Shown: positions 46,001 to 55,840 of the stretch, in pieces
Position numbering within the stretch: the stretch's first letter is position 1
Layout: every line of letters starts with the position of its first letter
NCBI GenBank assembly: GCA_035610365.1
Contig: CM069433.1
Span: 175,910,882-175,974,881 of the forward strand
Direction: 5' to 3'
Length of the DNA: 64,000 nucleotides
Source: Aquatica leii
Taxonomy: Eukaryota > Arthropoda > Insecta > Coleoptera > Lampyridae
Program-made: the position numbers and the translations under genes
Notes under the pieces: model-generated
Database searches by the model: none
Told to the model about the DNA's origin: nothing
What the model saw: only the letters and a program-made list of their open reading frames with translations

Positions 46001-46247
46001 TTAAATAGAAAGTGTGAATTCAAATGTTTGTTCGTATACTTTATTTCTTAGTTTAAATTAAAGTTTTTAATATAACTGTTGAAAGACAAGCATAATAAAT
46101 AATAAACTTAATAAAAATTGAAGTTTGTAGTAAAACAAATTTAAAATTGAATAGTAAAACAATAAAGTAACTAAAAGATTTAACTGAAATGTATATTATT
46201 GATTTTTACCACATTTAAAATGTTGGTTTAAAAAACTTGTTAATTCA

Positions 46248-46640
46248 AAATGTTACTTGAATAAAAATAAACGTTGAAAATAAATAAGGTAACATTAGAA
46301 ATCAATTAATTTTTATGAATGAATATAAATGCTAGACTAATTTTTAACAACTTACATTTTAAATGATAGAATTAAAATATTAGTTGATAATTTTAATTCG
46401 TCGCTGTGATCCGTGGTAGCTTTTGAAACTATTTCAGTATAAGAAAATACATGTACATTGTAGTTCTAAATGACGCCATCGATTAAAGCGATCGATTAAA
46501 ATTATCAACTAACATTTGAATGCTATCATTTAAAATGTTAGTTGCTAAAAGTGATTTTTAATTTATTCGTGAAAATTCGAGGATTTATAATGTTACTTAC
46601 TTCCATTTTAACATTTATTTTTATTCAAGTAACATTTTAA
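46248..46640. repeat. inverted repeats in the right arm of the TIR element
   Basis: AATGTTACTTGAATAAAAAT near 46248 returns inverted near 46614-46635 (ATTTTTATTCAAGTAACATT). A second inverted pair (TTAGTTGATAATTTTAATCG-like near 46381, inverted near 46497-46515) encloses a central stem-loop at about 46400-46490. This mirrors the foldback structure in the left arm at 42960-43560. Confidence 0.75.
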
Positions 46641-46773
46641 ATCAATTTACAGTATACTACCCGAAAATTTTTCAAAGCAACATTTAAATTGTAACAAACA
46701 TTTTTAGTATGCATAAGAAGTAATTTTTAAGTTACGTATAAAAACGGACAATAAAAAGTAAAACGGCGTTCCA

Positions 46774-47010
46774 TACAAGACAGTCATCCGACCGATTTGG
46801 ACATATGGGGTAGAGTTACTCCGGCAGATTGTAAATGCCCCGTGGTATATAAGAAATCATACACTCCATACAGAGTTACATATTCCAAGGGTCCAGGAAG
46901 AAATTCACGTGAGTGCTAGTAAACATGAAACCCATACAAACACCTTACTGAAATAGTTTCTGGAACCAAGGATCAACACAAGACTTTAAAGATTGAAGTC
47001 AATAAATCTA
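46774..47010 (+). pseudogene. Jockey ORF2 C-terminal part
   Basis: Translation from 46774 gives YKTVIRPIWTYGVELL, NAPWYIRNHTLHTEL and IPRVQEEI, the standard C-terminal segment of Jockey-clade ORF2 after the polymerase thumb. It continues the ORF2 that stops at 42803 on the other side of the nested insertion. There are stops before the end near 46960-47000. Confidence 0.85.
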
Positions 47011-47351
47011 GTGTGAATATAGTAAATTCTCAAGTTTTTTTAACAATAATAATCACTGGTCTGCAAAAAAATATTTTTTATCGAGCCCTGACACTATTCC
47101 GGGTGATTCTTATGTAAAATGACGTCCTGAATCCAAATATGTCTTCCGTTTTCTTCCATCACCCACCATTTGCGAAGGAGCCCCAAATCTCTAATTTTAC
47201 CACTTCTCGATAAATTAGTTATAATTTATTTATCGAACGATAATAATTATAATAATTATTATAATAATAAATATATGGACATGAATTTAATTTAAATGGG
47301 AAAAAGAACTATTTTAGCTATAAACAGTAATAAATAAAAAGTTATTCATTG

Positions 47352-49048
47352 TTACTTGCTGCTTGCTTTCCTTTTATACCCTAAGGTACAGCTCTCTCGT
47401 TTCAAAAACCAGCAGTACTCCGCCAACATGCTTGCATTCCACTTCTTTGAAAATCTCTTTTCCAGCTTAGCGATGTCTTGATGGAACCATTCCCCGTGTT
47501 CATCCGAGACTGCTCCTAAATTTTCAGGGAAAAAGTCCAGATGCGAGTGAAGGAAGTGAACTTTAAGAGACATGTTACATCCTATGTCCTTATACGCTAA
47601 AAGCAGTTCCTCGACGTGAGCGACATAATCTTCGCTTTTGTGGTTACCCAGGAAGTTCTTACAAACGTTTTAAAATGCAAGCCAAACTCGTTTTTCTTTT
47701 CGATTTAGGTGTTCAGTAAACGTCGAATGTTGGAAAAGTTGTCTAATTTGGGGACCAACAAAAACGCTTTCTTTGATTTTAGCTTCGCTAAGACGAGGTA
47801 ATTTAGTTTTCAAAAATTGAAATGCGCCACCTGTCTTGTCCACGGCTTTCACAAACTGCTTGATCAATCCAAGTTTGATGTGTAAAGGTGGTAAGTAAAT
47901 ATTTTCCTTCGGAACCAAAGGATTGTGGGCGACATTTTTCTGACCAGGAATAAGACTTTCTCGCAGAGGCCAGTCCCGTACGATGTAATGTTTATCTCGG
48001 GCTCGGCTATCCCATTCACAAAGAAAGCAGCAATATTTTGTGAATCCTGATTGCAGGCCCGTGAGTAGAGCAACAACTTTTAGGTCAGCGCAAAGTTTCC
48101 ACTTATAATCATGATAACTAAATTTATCGAGGATTCTGAAGATGTTTTTGTACGTTTCCTTCATATCAACAGAGTATGCAACTAGAACTAATAGGAAGTC
48201 ATTCCCATTTGCCAACAGGATAACTTTTAAGCTTGTTTTTGATGAGTCTATAAACAGTCTCCAATTGTCTGGGTCACATGGCATCTGTAGCTCTGTCATC
48301 AATAAATTTGCATTAGGGCAGAACACTAAACCTTTATCTTCAGAGAAAAGACATTTCAGGGTTGCTTGTCTGGTCCCGTAAGAAGATATTTCAACTCCCT
48401 TTTCTAAGAGATTCCACTGTTGAAGTCTCCTAGGAGCTGAGATTTAGTCTTGGGTAACTGCAAACCCCTGACAAGATCATTTAATTCCGATTGATTGAGG
48501 AAGTGAGGTTGCCGAAAAACTAAATCTGCGGAATACTCTTCATCATCATTGAACGTATCGTTCGAAGCCCCAGGTTGTGGCTCAGAGTCTTTTAAATCAA
48601 TTTCCGGCTCTAGAGTATAAGTGTTTGGGGGCTCTGGGATTGGCAAAGTATTGTTATGAGGAACAGGTCTTAGAGCTGACGGAATATTGGGATATTGAAT
48701 TGTATGCTTACTTTTGCTTGAAAACCCGACGGTAGAAGTCATACAAAAGTAACAATCTGTAAGATGACAGCGAGGTTTACGCCAAACCATGGGTACAGCA
48801 AATGACATTGATTTAAGGGTACCTTTGAGCCATTTGGTCAAACTACTGTAACAAGTCGTACAGCAAACTGATGGAGCCCAAGTCTTGTCCTGGTCGCCAA
48901 CTTGACAATCAAAGTACAATTTATAAGCTGTTTTAACAAGCGGAGAAAGGGGTTTTCGTTGCGCTTTTAAAGTTGATTCCGCACAGACATAGCAGAAGCT
49001 ATCGGGATGATTTTTACCCTCGCGTGGCATTATTAAACAGTAATTCAA
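47352..49048 (-). pseudogene. near-intact gene of a repetitive insect family, function unknown
   Basis: On the minus strand a 214-codon frame (49048-48404) begins at an ATG, with a second in-frame ATG at MPREGKNHPD. It joins, after a 1-2 nt frameshift near 48416, a second frame that runs to 47352. A single TAA (47670-47672) interrupts that second frame, and the code before and after it is in phase. The reconstructed length would be about 565 residues. Part 1 is Cys-rich (FCYVCAES, VCCTTC, CYFC), suggesting zinc binding. Part 2 holds WRLFIDSSKTSLKVILLANG, KLCADLKVVALLTG, FLCEWDSRARD, PPLHIKLGLIKQFVKA and GAVSDEHGEWFHQDI. The spaced acidic residues in LFIDSS, CADLK and the later E/H block could form an RNase H-like (DDE) core, but this is inference. 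I recognise it as a high-copy family in insect gene lists without an assigned role. It is probably a mobile-element gene. Confidence 0.7.
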
Positions 49049-49322
49049 CGCCCGACATTAACCACAAATCACACTTAGTCACTTGAAAAAATCCGGAGTA
49101 AAAGTAGTTTTACTGTTTTACACAAATGAACAAAAATGAACACAAAATCCAGCACGTTTAAAACGTCGACAAGTTAACTCTGCAACAGCTATAGATGTAC
49201 TGATCAAAGCAGTTAAGCTAACAATGTAATATACTATACTGAGAAGAGTCATGCAAGTTCAAGCCTGTCGAAAATTCCTGTTCAAACCTGCATGTGGTAT
49301 TGAGATCGCCAGCGTCGTTGTA

Positions 49323-49371
49323 TATCAATAAACAGTTAAGAAGACTCACTCTTCTTAACTGTTTATTGATA
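49323..49371. repeat. perfect 22-bp stem hairpin with 5-nt loop
   Basis: TATCAATAAACAGTTAAGAAG(A) is followed by CTCAC and then the exact inverted copy (T)CTTCTTAACTGTTTATTGATA. It lies upstream of the minus-strand gene at 47352-49048 and could mark an element end. No target duplication is visible. Confidence 0.85.
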
Positions 49372-51432
49372 TTTTTTTACTGTTCTTATATATTTGTATT
49401 TTATTGTTGTTTCTATATACATTTTATAGCAAAACTTTTGCCATATACTTTGGTATAAATTTTATTACCTGCTTTGGGATGTTTAACGGCTATAAGTTAA
49501 AATTCTAAAAAAAAAATGCAAAAAATAAAATCAAAATGGGAAGAAGAAATTATTTATAGTAGTTATTACAAATACAAAGACAATTAAATCAAATAGTAAA
49601 TTTTATTGTCTTCTCTATTATAATTCTAATTCTATGCAATTACTTTTTATTTATTAAAAATATGTTAATATTGTAATTGTTTTTTTATAATAAAATTATA
49701 GCATGCTATTTAATTTAATATTATTTATAAAAAAAGTTTTTACATTGTTATCAATTTTAATCTTCAATATTTTTAAATTTCATTTTTAATTAATTAGTCA
49801 AAAATTCAATACAAAATGTGATGCAAGATTGATGAATGCTTTAAATTTAATTATTTAAAAAACGATTAAAATCTTGATGTAATGGACATAATTGTGTTAT
49901 TCAATAAATTTCTATAGCAGCCTTGTCAACAGCTACGTATTATAACATGTCGTTTTTAATTTATTAGTTTTTTTCTAACATTAAATTATTTAGACAATAA
50001 AATTTTGTTTCTTAAATTTTTATTTTATTATTCAATATGAAATACTAGAATTGTTAACAAAATAACTAAGCAATATTTACTTTCATAATAGTATAATTCC
50101 AGTGTTTCTCAAACTATGGTACGCAAACCACTAGTGGTACACGATACCGGTGGTACTCAAAAATGTAAAGCATTTTAAATTAATATTTATTATTATTTAA
50201 ATTAAAAAAATAAGTATTTGTTTTGAAAATTAAATCTAATAGAATGTATTGTGTATTTAAATAAACTTTAGCAGCGATTACGTTTGTGGCAAATAATTTT
50301 TTTTTATTTTGTTACTAATGACTTAATTTTTTTTGATAAAAGGTTTGCATTTTATTAAGAAATGGGAGTTATACTCTTGATTTAAAAAACGCTTACGGAT
50401 GCAAATACTTTTTTATTACTCAGAAATTTTGTATTGCTGTTTTGTGATTTTTTTATTAAGATCTAAACTAATTAAACTTGTGTATTCTTTATTTGATTAA
50501 TTGTATTTGATTTGTGATAATTAGGAGAATTTAAATTTGGTTGTATCTCAAATAAATAGTATACTTATATATTAATATAATTAAGAATCTCTATTAAGGT
50601 GACTACTAGATAAGACTAATTTTTAAAACATACTGCATGGACCTGTTTATAAAGTTTAGTTACTTGTTTTTATGGTATATCTTTTAGGTATGTAGCAACA
50701 AAATAACAAGTTTTGCTACTCTTACCTATACACATTTCAAAAACTTCTATTGTGTTTATTACTAATAAATAATTAAATTAAATAATCAATATTAAAGTAC
50801 AGATATTTATAGATTTGCATAAATTGACAGTAGTATACCATTCTAAAATATTGGGTATAGTAAATCCTAAAAAACAAAAAAATAATCGTGCAAAGCTGAA
50901 GTTATTTTATTACACTTAACTATTGCAGTAAGAAATAAGATAAGAGAAGTGGACATTTATTTGCTGCATTTATATGGCGAATAAGTATAAATAGACTTTT
51001 TATTATCATTTGTCTATTTCCTTATAGTTTATTTTGCAAGTACAATTTAGATAAACATATTTATGCTTTTATTTGCATAGCATCAACATTTATTACATTT
51101 ATTGTAACAATTTACTACTACAAAATAAGCATTTTATAGATAAAACAAATTATTGTCTCTGTCCGGTTATAAGATATAGTACAAGTCCAGGGTAGGTACT
51201 TATCATATGCCAATAATAATACACCCTAGTTACACTATCTTTCTGTAGGCTTATTTATGATACATAATGATCCGAGAAATGACCCAAATCAAAATTTCTT
51301 TAGTAAATTAAATCGTTTTATTATAACACTAAGAGATTAGAAACAAGTTACTTATTTTAAAAAAAAATATATCTATTTAAAAAAAGTAAAAATGATTTTA
51401 GATATAAAAGTGTCACCTTAAAACATATTAAT
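49372..51432. other. AT-rich spacer with an orphan hAT-type end
   Basis: No coding motif. At 50100-50165 the DNA reads CAGTGTTTCTCAAACTATGG followed by ACCACTAGTGGTAC and ACCGGTGGTAC, which is typical of the left end of hAT elements. No inverted partner (GTTTGAGAAACACTG) was found, so it is a truncated end. The rest is extreme AT-rich DNA. Confidence 0.5.
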
Positions 51433-51550
51433 GATTTTTTAGGGTACATGGTGTATTTATTTAATACAACTTACAAGTAAGCTTAACTCAAGTTCGAAAA
51501 CTTGCTTGTAAATTTTAATAAATAAATACACTATTTATCCTAAAAAATAA
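51433..51550. repeat. 118-bp imperfect palindrome, related to 31225-31310
   Basis: ATTTTTTAGGGTACATGGTG on the left is mirrored by an inverted ATTTTTTAGGATAAATAGTG on the right, with TTACAAGTAAG against an inverted TTACAAGCAAG inside. The left arm matches the start of the repeat at 31225 (TTTTTTAGGGTAATTGGTGT). The centre contains TCAAGTTCGAAAACTTG. Confidence 0.7.
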
Positions 51551-51619
51551 TTATATTATATTATATAAATGATTTTACATTTGTTTTAAACTACTATTTA
51601 TTGTAAGAAGTAGTTTCCG

Positions 51620-51743
51620 TATACCAAAAAACTTACCCATTCTGATTCAAAACCACTTCGTCTATACGAACTTCCCAAAGTTTACAAACAAGGTATCCCC
51701 TTTCGACCTATCGTCAGTACTATCTAATCTCCTACCTAAAAGC
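51620..51743 (+). pseudogene. Penelope reverse transcriptase fragment, left of the gypsy insertion
   Basis: The plus strand reads LRLYELPKVYKQGIPFRPIV followed by STI, one stop and SPTY just before the gypsy LTR. The Y-LPK-HK-G-P-RPIV block is the first conserved reverse transcriptase motif of Penelope-like elements. Sequence upstream of 51620 shows no clear continuation, so the N-terminal half is missing. It is a fragment with stops and has no activity. Confidence 0.8.
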
Positions 51744-51926
51744 TGTTGTGTAATGAAGGTACCGGTACGATAACCACAGACAAGACAGAAGGAGACAAGA
51801 AATATAGGGTCAAGGGACAGTATTTAGTAGATAGTTCTCGGCATGATTTCATTTTACAACAATATGTAAGAACATGTATAATAAAGTTCATTAATACAAC
51901 ATACTATAAAGCTTATTAATACAACA
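51744..51926 (+). repeat. 5' LTR of the Ty3/gypsy element (183 bp)
   Basis: Begins TGTTGTGTAATGAAGG and ends TTAATACAACA. It matches the 3' LTR closely over ACCACAGACAAGACAGAAGG and the region from TTCTCGGCATGATTTCATTT to the end. It lacks the left arm of the hairpin present in the 3' LTR. A polyadenylation signal AATAAA lies near 51882. Confidence 0.92.
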
Positions 51927-51940
51927 TGGTGGCAGCGGTA
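51927..51940 (+). promoter_or_regulatory. primer binding site, tRNA-Leu type
   Basis: TGGTGGCAGCGGT directly after the 5' LTR is complementary to the 3' end of insect tRNA-Leu of the AAG type (ACCGCTGCCA plus CCA). The match breaks after 13 bases. Confidence 0.75.
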
Positions 51941-51996
51941 AATCTAAGTTACTGAAGAAGATTGTAATTATAAAATTTCAAAAAAAGTAAAAGAAA

Positions 51997-52790
51997 ATGG
52001 CGAACGAAGTGCACGTGTCGGAAAAGGCGTTAATCCCAATTCAGGTAAATCCGCCAAAAAAAAAATCAATTTTACAATGCCAGGGCAATAGCCTCAATTG
52101 AAAAAAAAAGAGTCGAGAGATATATGTCCGTGTCAGGACAAAATAGGAAATCCGAAGAAAAAAAAATTAACATATTAATTTACATAATGGGGGAAAAATC
52201 TTAAGATACTATGTTACAATTTGCAACTACACCTACGACATACGATAACACCTTAGACTGTTTCACAAATCACTTTATCCCCAAGAAAAATATAATTTTT
52301 GAACGTTTTAAATTTAATTCGAGAGTGCAACGTCTAGGAGAATCAATCGAAACGTTCATTACAAGCCTGCATTCAATGGCAGAAAATTGTGAGTACGGGG
52401 CATTGAAAGACGAATTAATTAAGGATCTCATCGTAGTAGGAATGATCGACAATAAAACAAGTGAGCTAAGTTAACTTTGGGTGATTGCATAATAGCAGCT
52501 AAGCAAGCAGAATTACAAAGCATTCAGAATAAGGAATTAAGAAATGACAACCGCCGTATTGGAGGAATCAGGGTATTAAACACAAATGCGAGCAGTGCAA
52601 TAGACTACAGCCGAACTTCTCAGGGCAGGTGGCAACATAAGAAAAAGACAGCAGTTGAAATAGCAAAGTAGGTTTTGTGGACTACAGCTTCATGCAAGAG
52701 AGAGGTGTCCAGCGAACGAATCCAAGTGTCGTAATTGCAACAAAATGGGTCATTGGGCTACAGTATGTAAAAAAACTAATGTAAGGTCTA
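51997..52790 (+). pseudogene. Ty3/gypsy gag, broken
   Basis: The likely original start is the ATG at 51997 (MANEVHVSEKALIPIQ), but stops follow soon. The main gag block is open at 52211-52474: FTNHFIPKKNIIFERFKFNS, VQRLGESIETFITSLHSMAE and DELIKDLIVVGM, the usual Retrotrans_gag core that assembles virus-like particles. After a stop, 52477-52671 continues, and an intact CCHC knuckle, CRNCNKMGHWATVC, is coded at about 52724-52765 in another frame. It would bind the element RNA. Several frameshifts and stops separate these pieces, so no complete Gag can be made. Confidence 0.85.
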
Positions 52791-52914
52791 TTCAGTATGA
52801 GACAAGTAATGAACAATATTTATCTAATGAAAATGAAAATGATTTTGTTGGTTCAATTTATGTAAATCATGTATACACTAGTGAATGAAAAATTTCTTTA
52901 TTTGTATTAGAATC

Positions 52915-54727
52915 AAACATGAAGGTTAAATTTTTGGTAGATTCGGGAGCTGATATTTCATGCACACCCACCAGAACTAAACTTTTTTGGCATATTAAAA
53001 ACAAATTTGAGAAATCTTGCTTAACAGTTTCAAACTGAATTATTCATAATAGAAAATTGGAGTAAACCAATTTTAGGTAGAACTGCTATTGTTCAGTTGG
53101 AAATCCTTCAGTTTGGTGACGACATTCAATCTGCTAATTCAAATTTACTACAGAATATAGAGATGGATTCGGTGTTGTCTAAGTTTCCAAAAATCTTTGA
53201 TAATATAGGAAAATTTCAAACTAAAATGGAAATAAAACTAATGGAAGGTGCTCAACCTGTTGAACAATCAGTACCAAGAACAGTTTCAATACCTTTACAT
53301 AAGCCTTTAAGAAACGAATGAGATCGATTGCTAAAATTAAACATAATAGAGTCAGTAGATTTTTATACGCCATGGGTTAGTTCCATAGTGGTCGTAAATA
53401 AGGGAACAAAATTACGTTCATGCGTAGATTACACTCAATTAAATAAATCCGTGTTAAGGTCGTATTTCCCTATAGGAAAAGTAGACATAATACTGGCAAA
53501 ATTGCAAGGGGCGAATTATTTTAGTAGATTAGATACTACATCAGGATTTTATCAGATTAGACTGCAAAAAGATTGTCAACATCTAACAACTTTTATTACA
53601 CCATTCGGTAGATTCTTATTTAAAAGACTGCCGTTTGGAATAACGTGTGTACCAAAATATTTTTCTATTTTATTGAACAAAATCTTATCAGTTATTGAAG
53701 GTATTTTTCTAGTACATTTATTCCTAACCGTTCAGTGGTGTTAGAGCCTTTAACATCCATGTTAAAAAAAAACACTCCATTCATATGGGATGTTTCACAA
53801 AATCAAGCCTTTGAAGCAATTAAGAGGTTATTAAAGAATAGTCCGTAATTAGCTTAATCTGATTACACAAAAAAAATTACTATATCGGCAGATGCATCAT
53901 CATTCGGGTTAGGTGCGTGTTTAATTCAAACCCATGAGGGGAAAAAAGAAATAGTTTCTTATGCATCTCGTTTGCTGTCCCATACAGAAAAAAGATACGC
54001 ACAAATTGAGCGCGAAGATTTGGCGTTGGTATGGTCAGCGAAAAAATTTCAAGAATATATTACCGGTATTTTATTTAAAATAGAAACGGATCATAAACCT
54101 TTAGTTCAAATTTTACAGTCCAAACGGTTGGATGACCTAACGCCTAGGTTACAAAGGTTTAGAATAAGGTTGATGCGATATAAATACCAGATCTTTTATT
54201 CTCCCGGAAAAGAGTTGGTTGTCGCAGATGCGCTATCTCGAAATTTTTCTAAAGATACTACACTCCCTGAGGAGGATGAGTTGGCTGATGAAACTCAGGC
54301 GTATGTAAATTTCATTGTTCGATCGCTTCAAGTAAAATCCAATTTTTTGAACGAAATCAAATCTGAACAAGCGACAGACGAAGTTTGCATAAAACTGTCA
54401 GAGTATTCATATTCAGAAGAGGAATTACTTCCATATTATCCTCATAGATTTGAAATTTCTATCAACAAAAGATATTTGTTAAAAGGTAATAGAATAATTA
54501 TCCCAGCGTCCCTACAATTAAAGTGCCTAGATTTCATACATCAAGGCCATAAAGGTATTGTTAAATGTCGGGCTCGTGCTAAATCATCAGTCTGGTGGAT
54601 TAGTTTGTCTACTCAAATAGAAAACGTAGTACGAAACTCTCCGCAATGTGTAGAATACAGAGTGACTCCTAAAGAACTTTTTTTAAAAGATGAATTCTCT
54701 GAACGACCTGGCAAAAAATTGCAATAG
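52915..54727 (+). pseudogene. Ty3/gypsy protease, reverse transcriptase and RNase H, broken
   Basis: The protease motif FLVDSGADISC is coded near 52932-52964. The polymerase begins with the IESVDFYTPWVSSIVVVNKG region (about 53347) and SRLDTTSGFYQIRLQKD (motif A) follows, then FKRLPFGITC (motif B) near 53620. Directly after ILSVIEG the frame jumps to a segment normally well downstream (FIPN, LTSMLKKNTPFIWD), so the YxDD catalytic motif has been deleted near 53703-53720. RNase H follows: ISADASSFGLGACLIQ, EREDLALVWSAKKFQEY, TDHKPL and VADALSRN, in an open frame from 53972. The same frame continues to the integrase zinc region (GHKGIVKCRA, QCVEYR), in which one of the expected Cys residues reads Ser. 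The deletion abolishes polymerase activity. Confidence 0.9.
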
Positions 54728-54753
54728 ATTTATTCGAATATAAAAGTTGGTAC

Positions 54754-55652
54754 TTGATTGTAACGGATTATTACTCAAAATTTTTTGAAATTTTTAAGTT
54801 AAAGAATATGACCGAATTAATAGTTATCACCAAATTAAAGGAATTGTTTGCACGGTACGGTATCCCTGAAATAGGTCTGACAATGAACCTCAATTTCAAT
54901 TTGAATTTAAACGCTTTGCTCGCGATTATGACTTTTAACATATTACTAGTAGCCCATATTACTCTCAATCAAATGGGTGTATTGAAGCTGCAGTGAAAAT
55001 TGCGAAGAATTTGCTGAAAAAGAATGAAGATATATATTTAGCCTTATTAGCTAATCGAACGACTCCATTAGAATGTGGATTTAGTCCATCAGAATTATTA
55101 ATGAACCGTAAAATTAGATCTCAATTACTTTGTTTGCCTAGCGAGTTAAATAAGACCGTAAATTCTAAACTTATTTTTGAAAAAGAGGATAGGGCTAAAG
55201 AAAAATCAGCTCTCCAATTTAACAAAAGACACAGATCTAAAGAATTAAGTAAATTGTCTTTAGGAGACAGTGTTTGGGTAACGGATATTAGAGCATGTAA
55301 CAAAATAATTGACATATTGAACGAACCTAGATCATATTTAGTTCAAATTCATTTTGGCACTTATCGCCGAAATCGATGGCATTTAATTCCAGTCCCAAAT
55401 TATGTATTTCCGAGATTTACTCCAGCATTGCCTATTCCTAACGGTGAAAAAGAAGTCGTTACAACCAATAATTCTAATGATGTAACAGAGAATTCTGTAC
55501 AAGAATTCTCTGAAAATACAACTGATCAAGCGTCTGTACAGATCTCATTTCCTGTATCACACAGACCTTCGAGAACTGTCAAAAAACCTTTATATTTAAA
55601 GGACTATGTATGTAGCTTAGTCACTAATTACAAAAATGGGGATGTTGTGTAA
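54754..55652 (+). pseudogene. Ty3/gypsy integrase core and C-terminal part
   Basis: VTDYYSKFFEI (first Asp) and LFARYGIPEI are in the frame starting at 54754. The next catalytic stretch, SDNEPQFQFEFKRFARDYDF, is in a different frame. The segment with the Glu, then VKIAKNLLKKN and TTPLECGFSPSELLMNRKIR, is in the open frame 54993-55652. That frame ends with a C-terminal region including RRNRWHLIPVP and a Ser/Thr-rich tail, closing at the 3' LTR. Catalytic residues remain visible, but at least two frameshifts break the protein. It would have inserted the element DNA. Confidence 0.88.
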
Positions 55653-55840
55653 TCAACCGGTACGGTAACCACAGACAAGACAGAAGGAGACAAAAGATAT
55701 AGGGTCAAGAGACAGTAGTTAAATGAAATCATGCCGAGAACTATCTACTTCTCGGCATGATTTCATTTTGTAACAATATGTAAGAACATGTATAATAAAG
55801 TTCATTAATACATCATACTAAAAAGCTTATTAATACAACA
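55643..55840 (+). repeat. 3' LTR of the Ty3/gypsy element (198 bp) with extra palindrome
   Basis: It matches the 5' LTR at both ends but holds a hairpin at about 55722-55769: AAATGAAATCATGCCGAGAA, an eight-base loop, and the exact inverted copy. The 5' LTR has only the right arm with GTAGATAG before it, which is the inverted form of CTATCTAC in this loop. The last codon of the integrase frame overlaps the LTR start. Confidence 0.92.

Larger units (their letters stand above)
42804..46773. mobile_element. TIR element with large internal palindromes, inserted in Jockey
   Basis: The left end reads TATGGAACGCCGTTTTGC and the right end, inverted, TATGGAACGCCGTTTTAC; the inverted repeat extends to about 26 bp with one mismatch. 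TACAAGAC (8 bp) flanks both sides, or CAAGAC (6 bp) if the terminal TA is counted as part of the repeat. The interior outside the nested piggyBac (43617-46000) is about 1.6 kb of AT-rich tandem and inverted repeats, with no coding capacity. It therefore resembles a foldback or MITE-type non-autonomous element. Superfamily unknown. Confidence 0.78.
40790..47010 (+). mobile_element. Jockey-type LINE, split by a 4-kb nested insertion
   Basis: The left part (40790-42803) carries gag and most of a degraded reverse transcriptase; the right part (46774-47010) carries the rest of ORF2. They are separated by a TIR element bearing a second piggyBac. The 8-bp word TACAAGAC occurs on both sides of the insertion (42796-42803, 46774-46781). 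Reading across that point restores the order of Jockey C-terminal motifs, which shows the two halves belong together. The LINE has no apurinic endonuclease domain left. Confidence 0.8.
51744..55840 (+). mobile_element. Ty3/gypsy LTR retrotransposon with both LTRs
   Basis: LTRs at 51744-51926 and 55643-55840 both start TGTTGTGTAAT and end AATACAACA. The flanks AAAGC (left) and CAAGC (right) are a 5-bp target duplication with one change. Because the host Penelope sequence needs CAAGC at that place, the left copy is the mutated one. A tRNA-Leu primer site follows the 5' LTR. Gag, protease, reverse transcriptase, RNase H and integrase are all present in order but broken. No envelope-like gene is seen. 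Confidence 0.92.
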
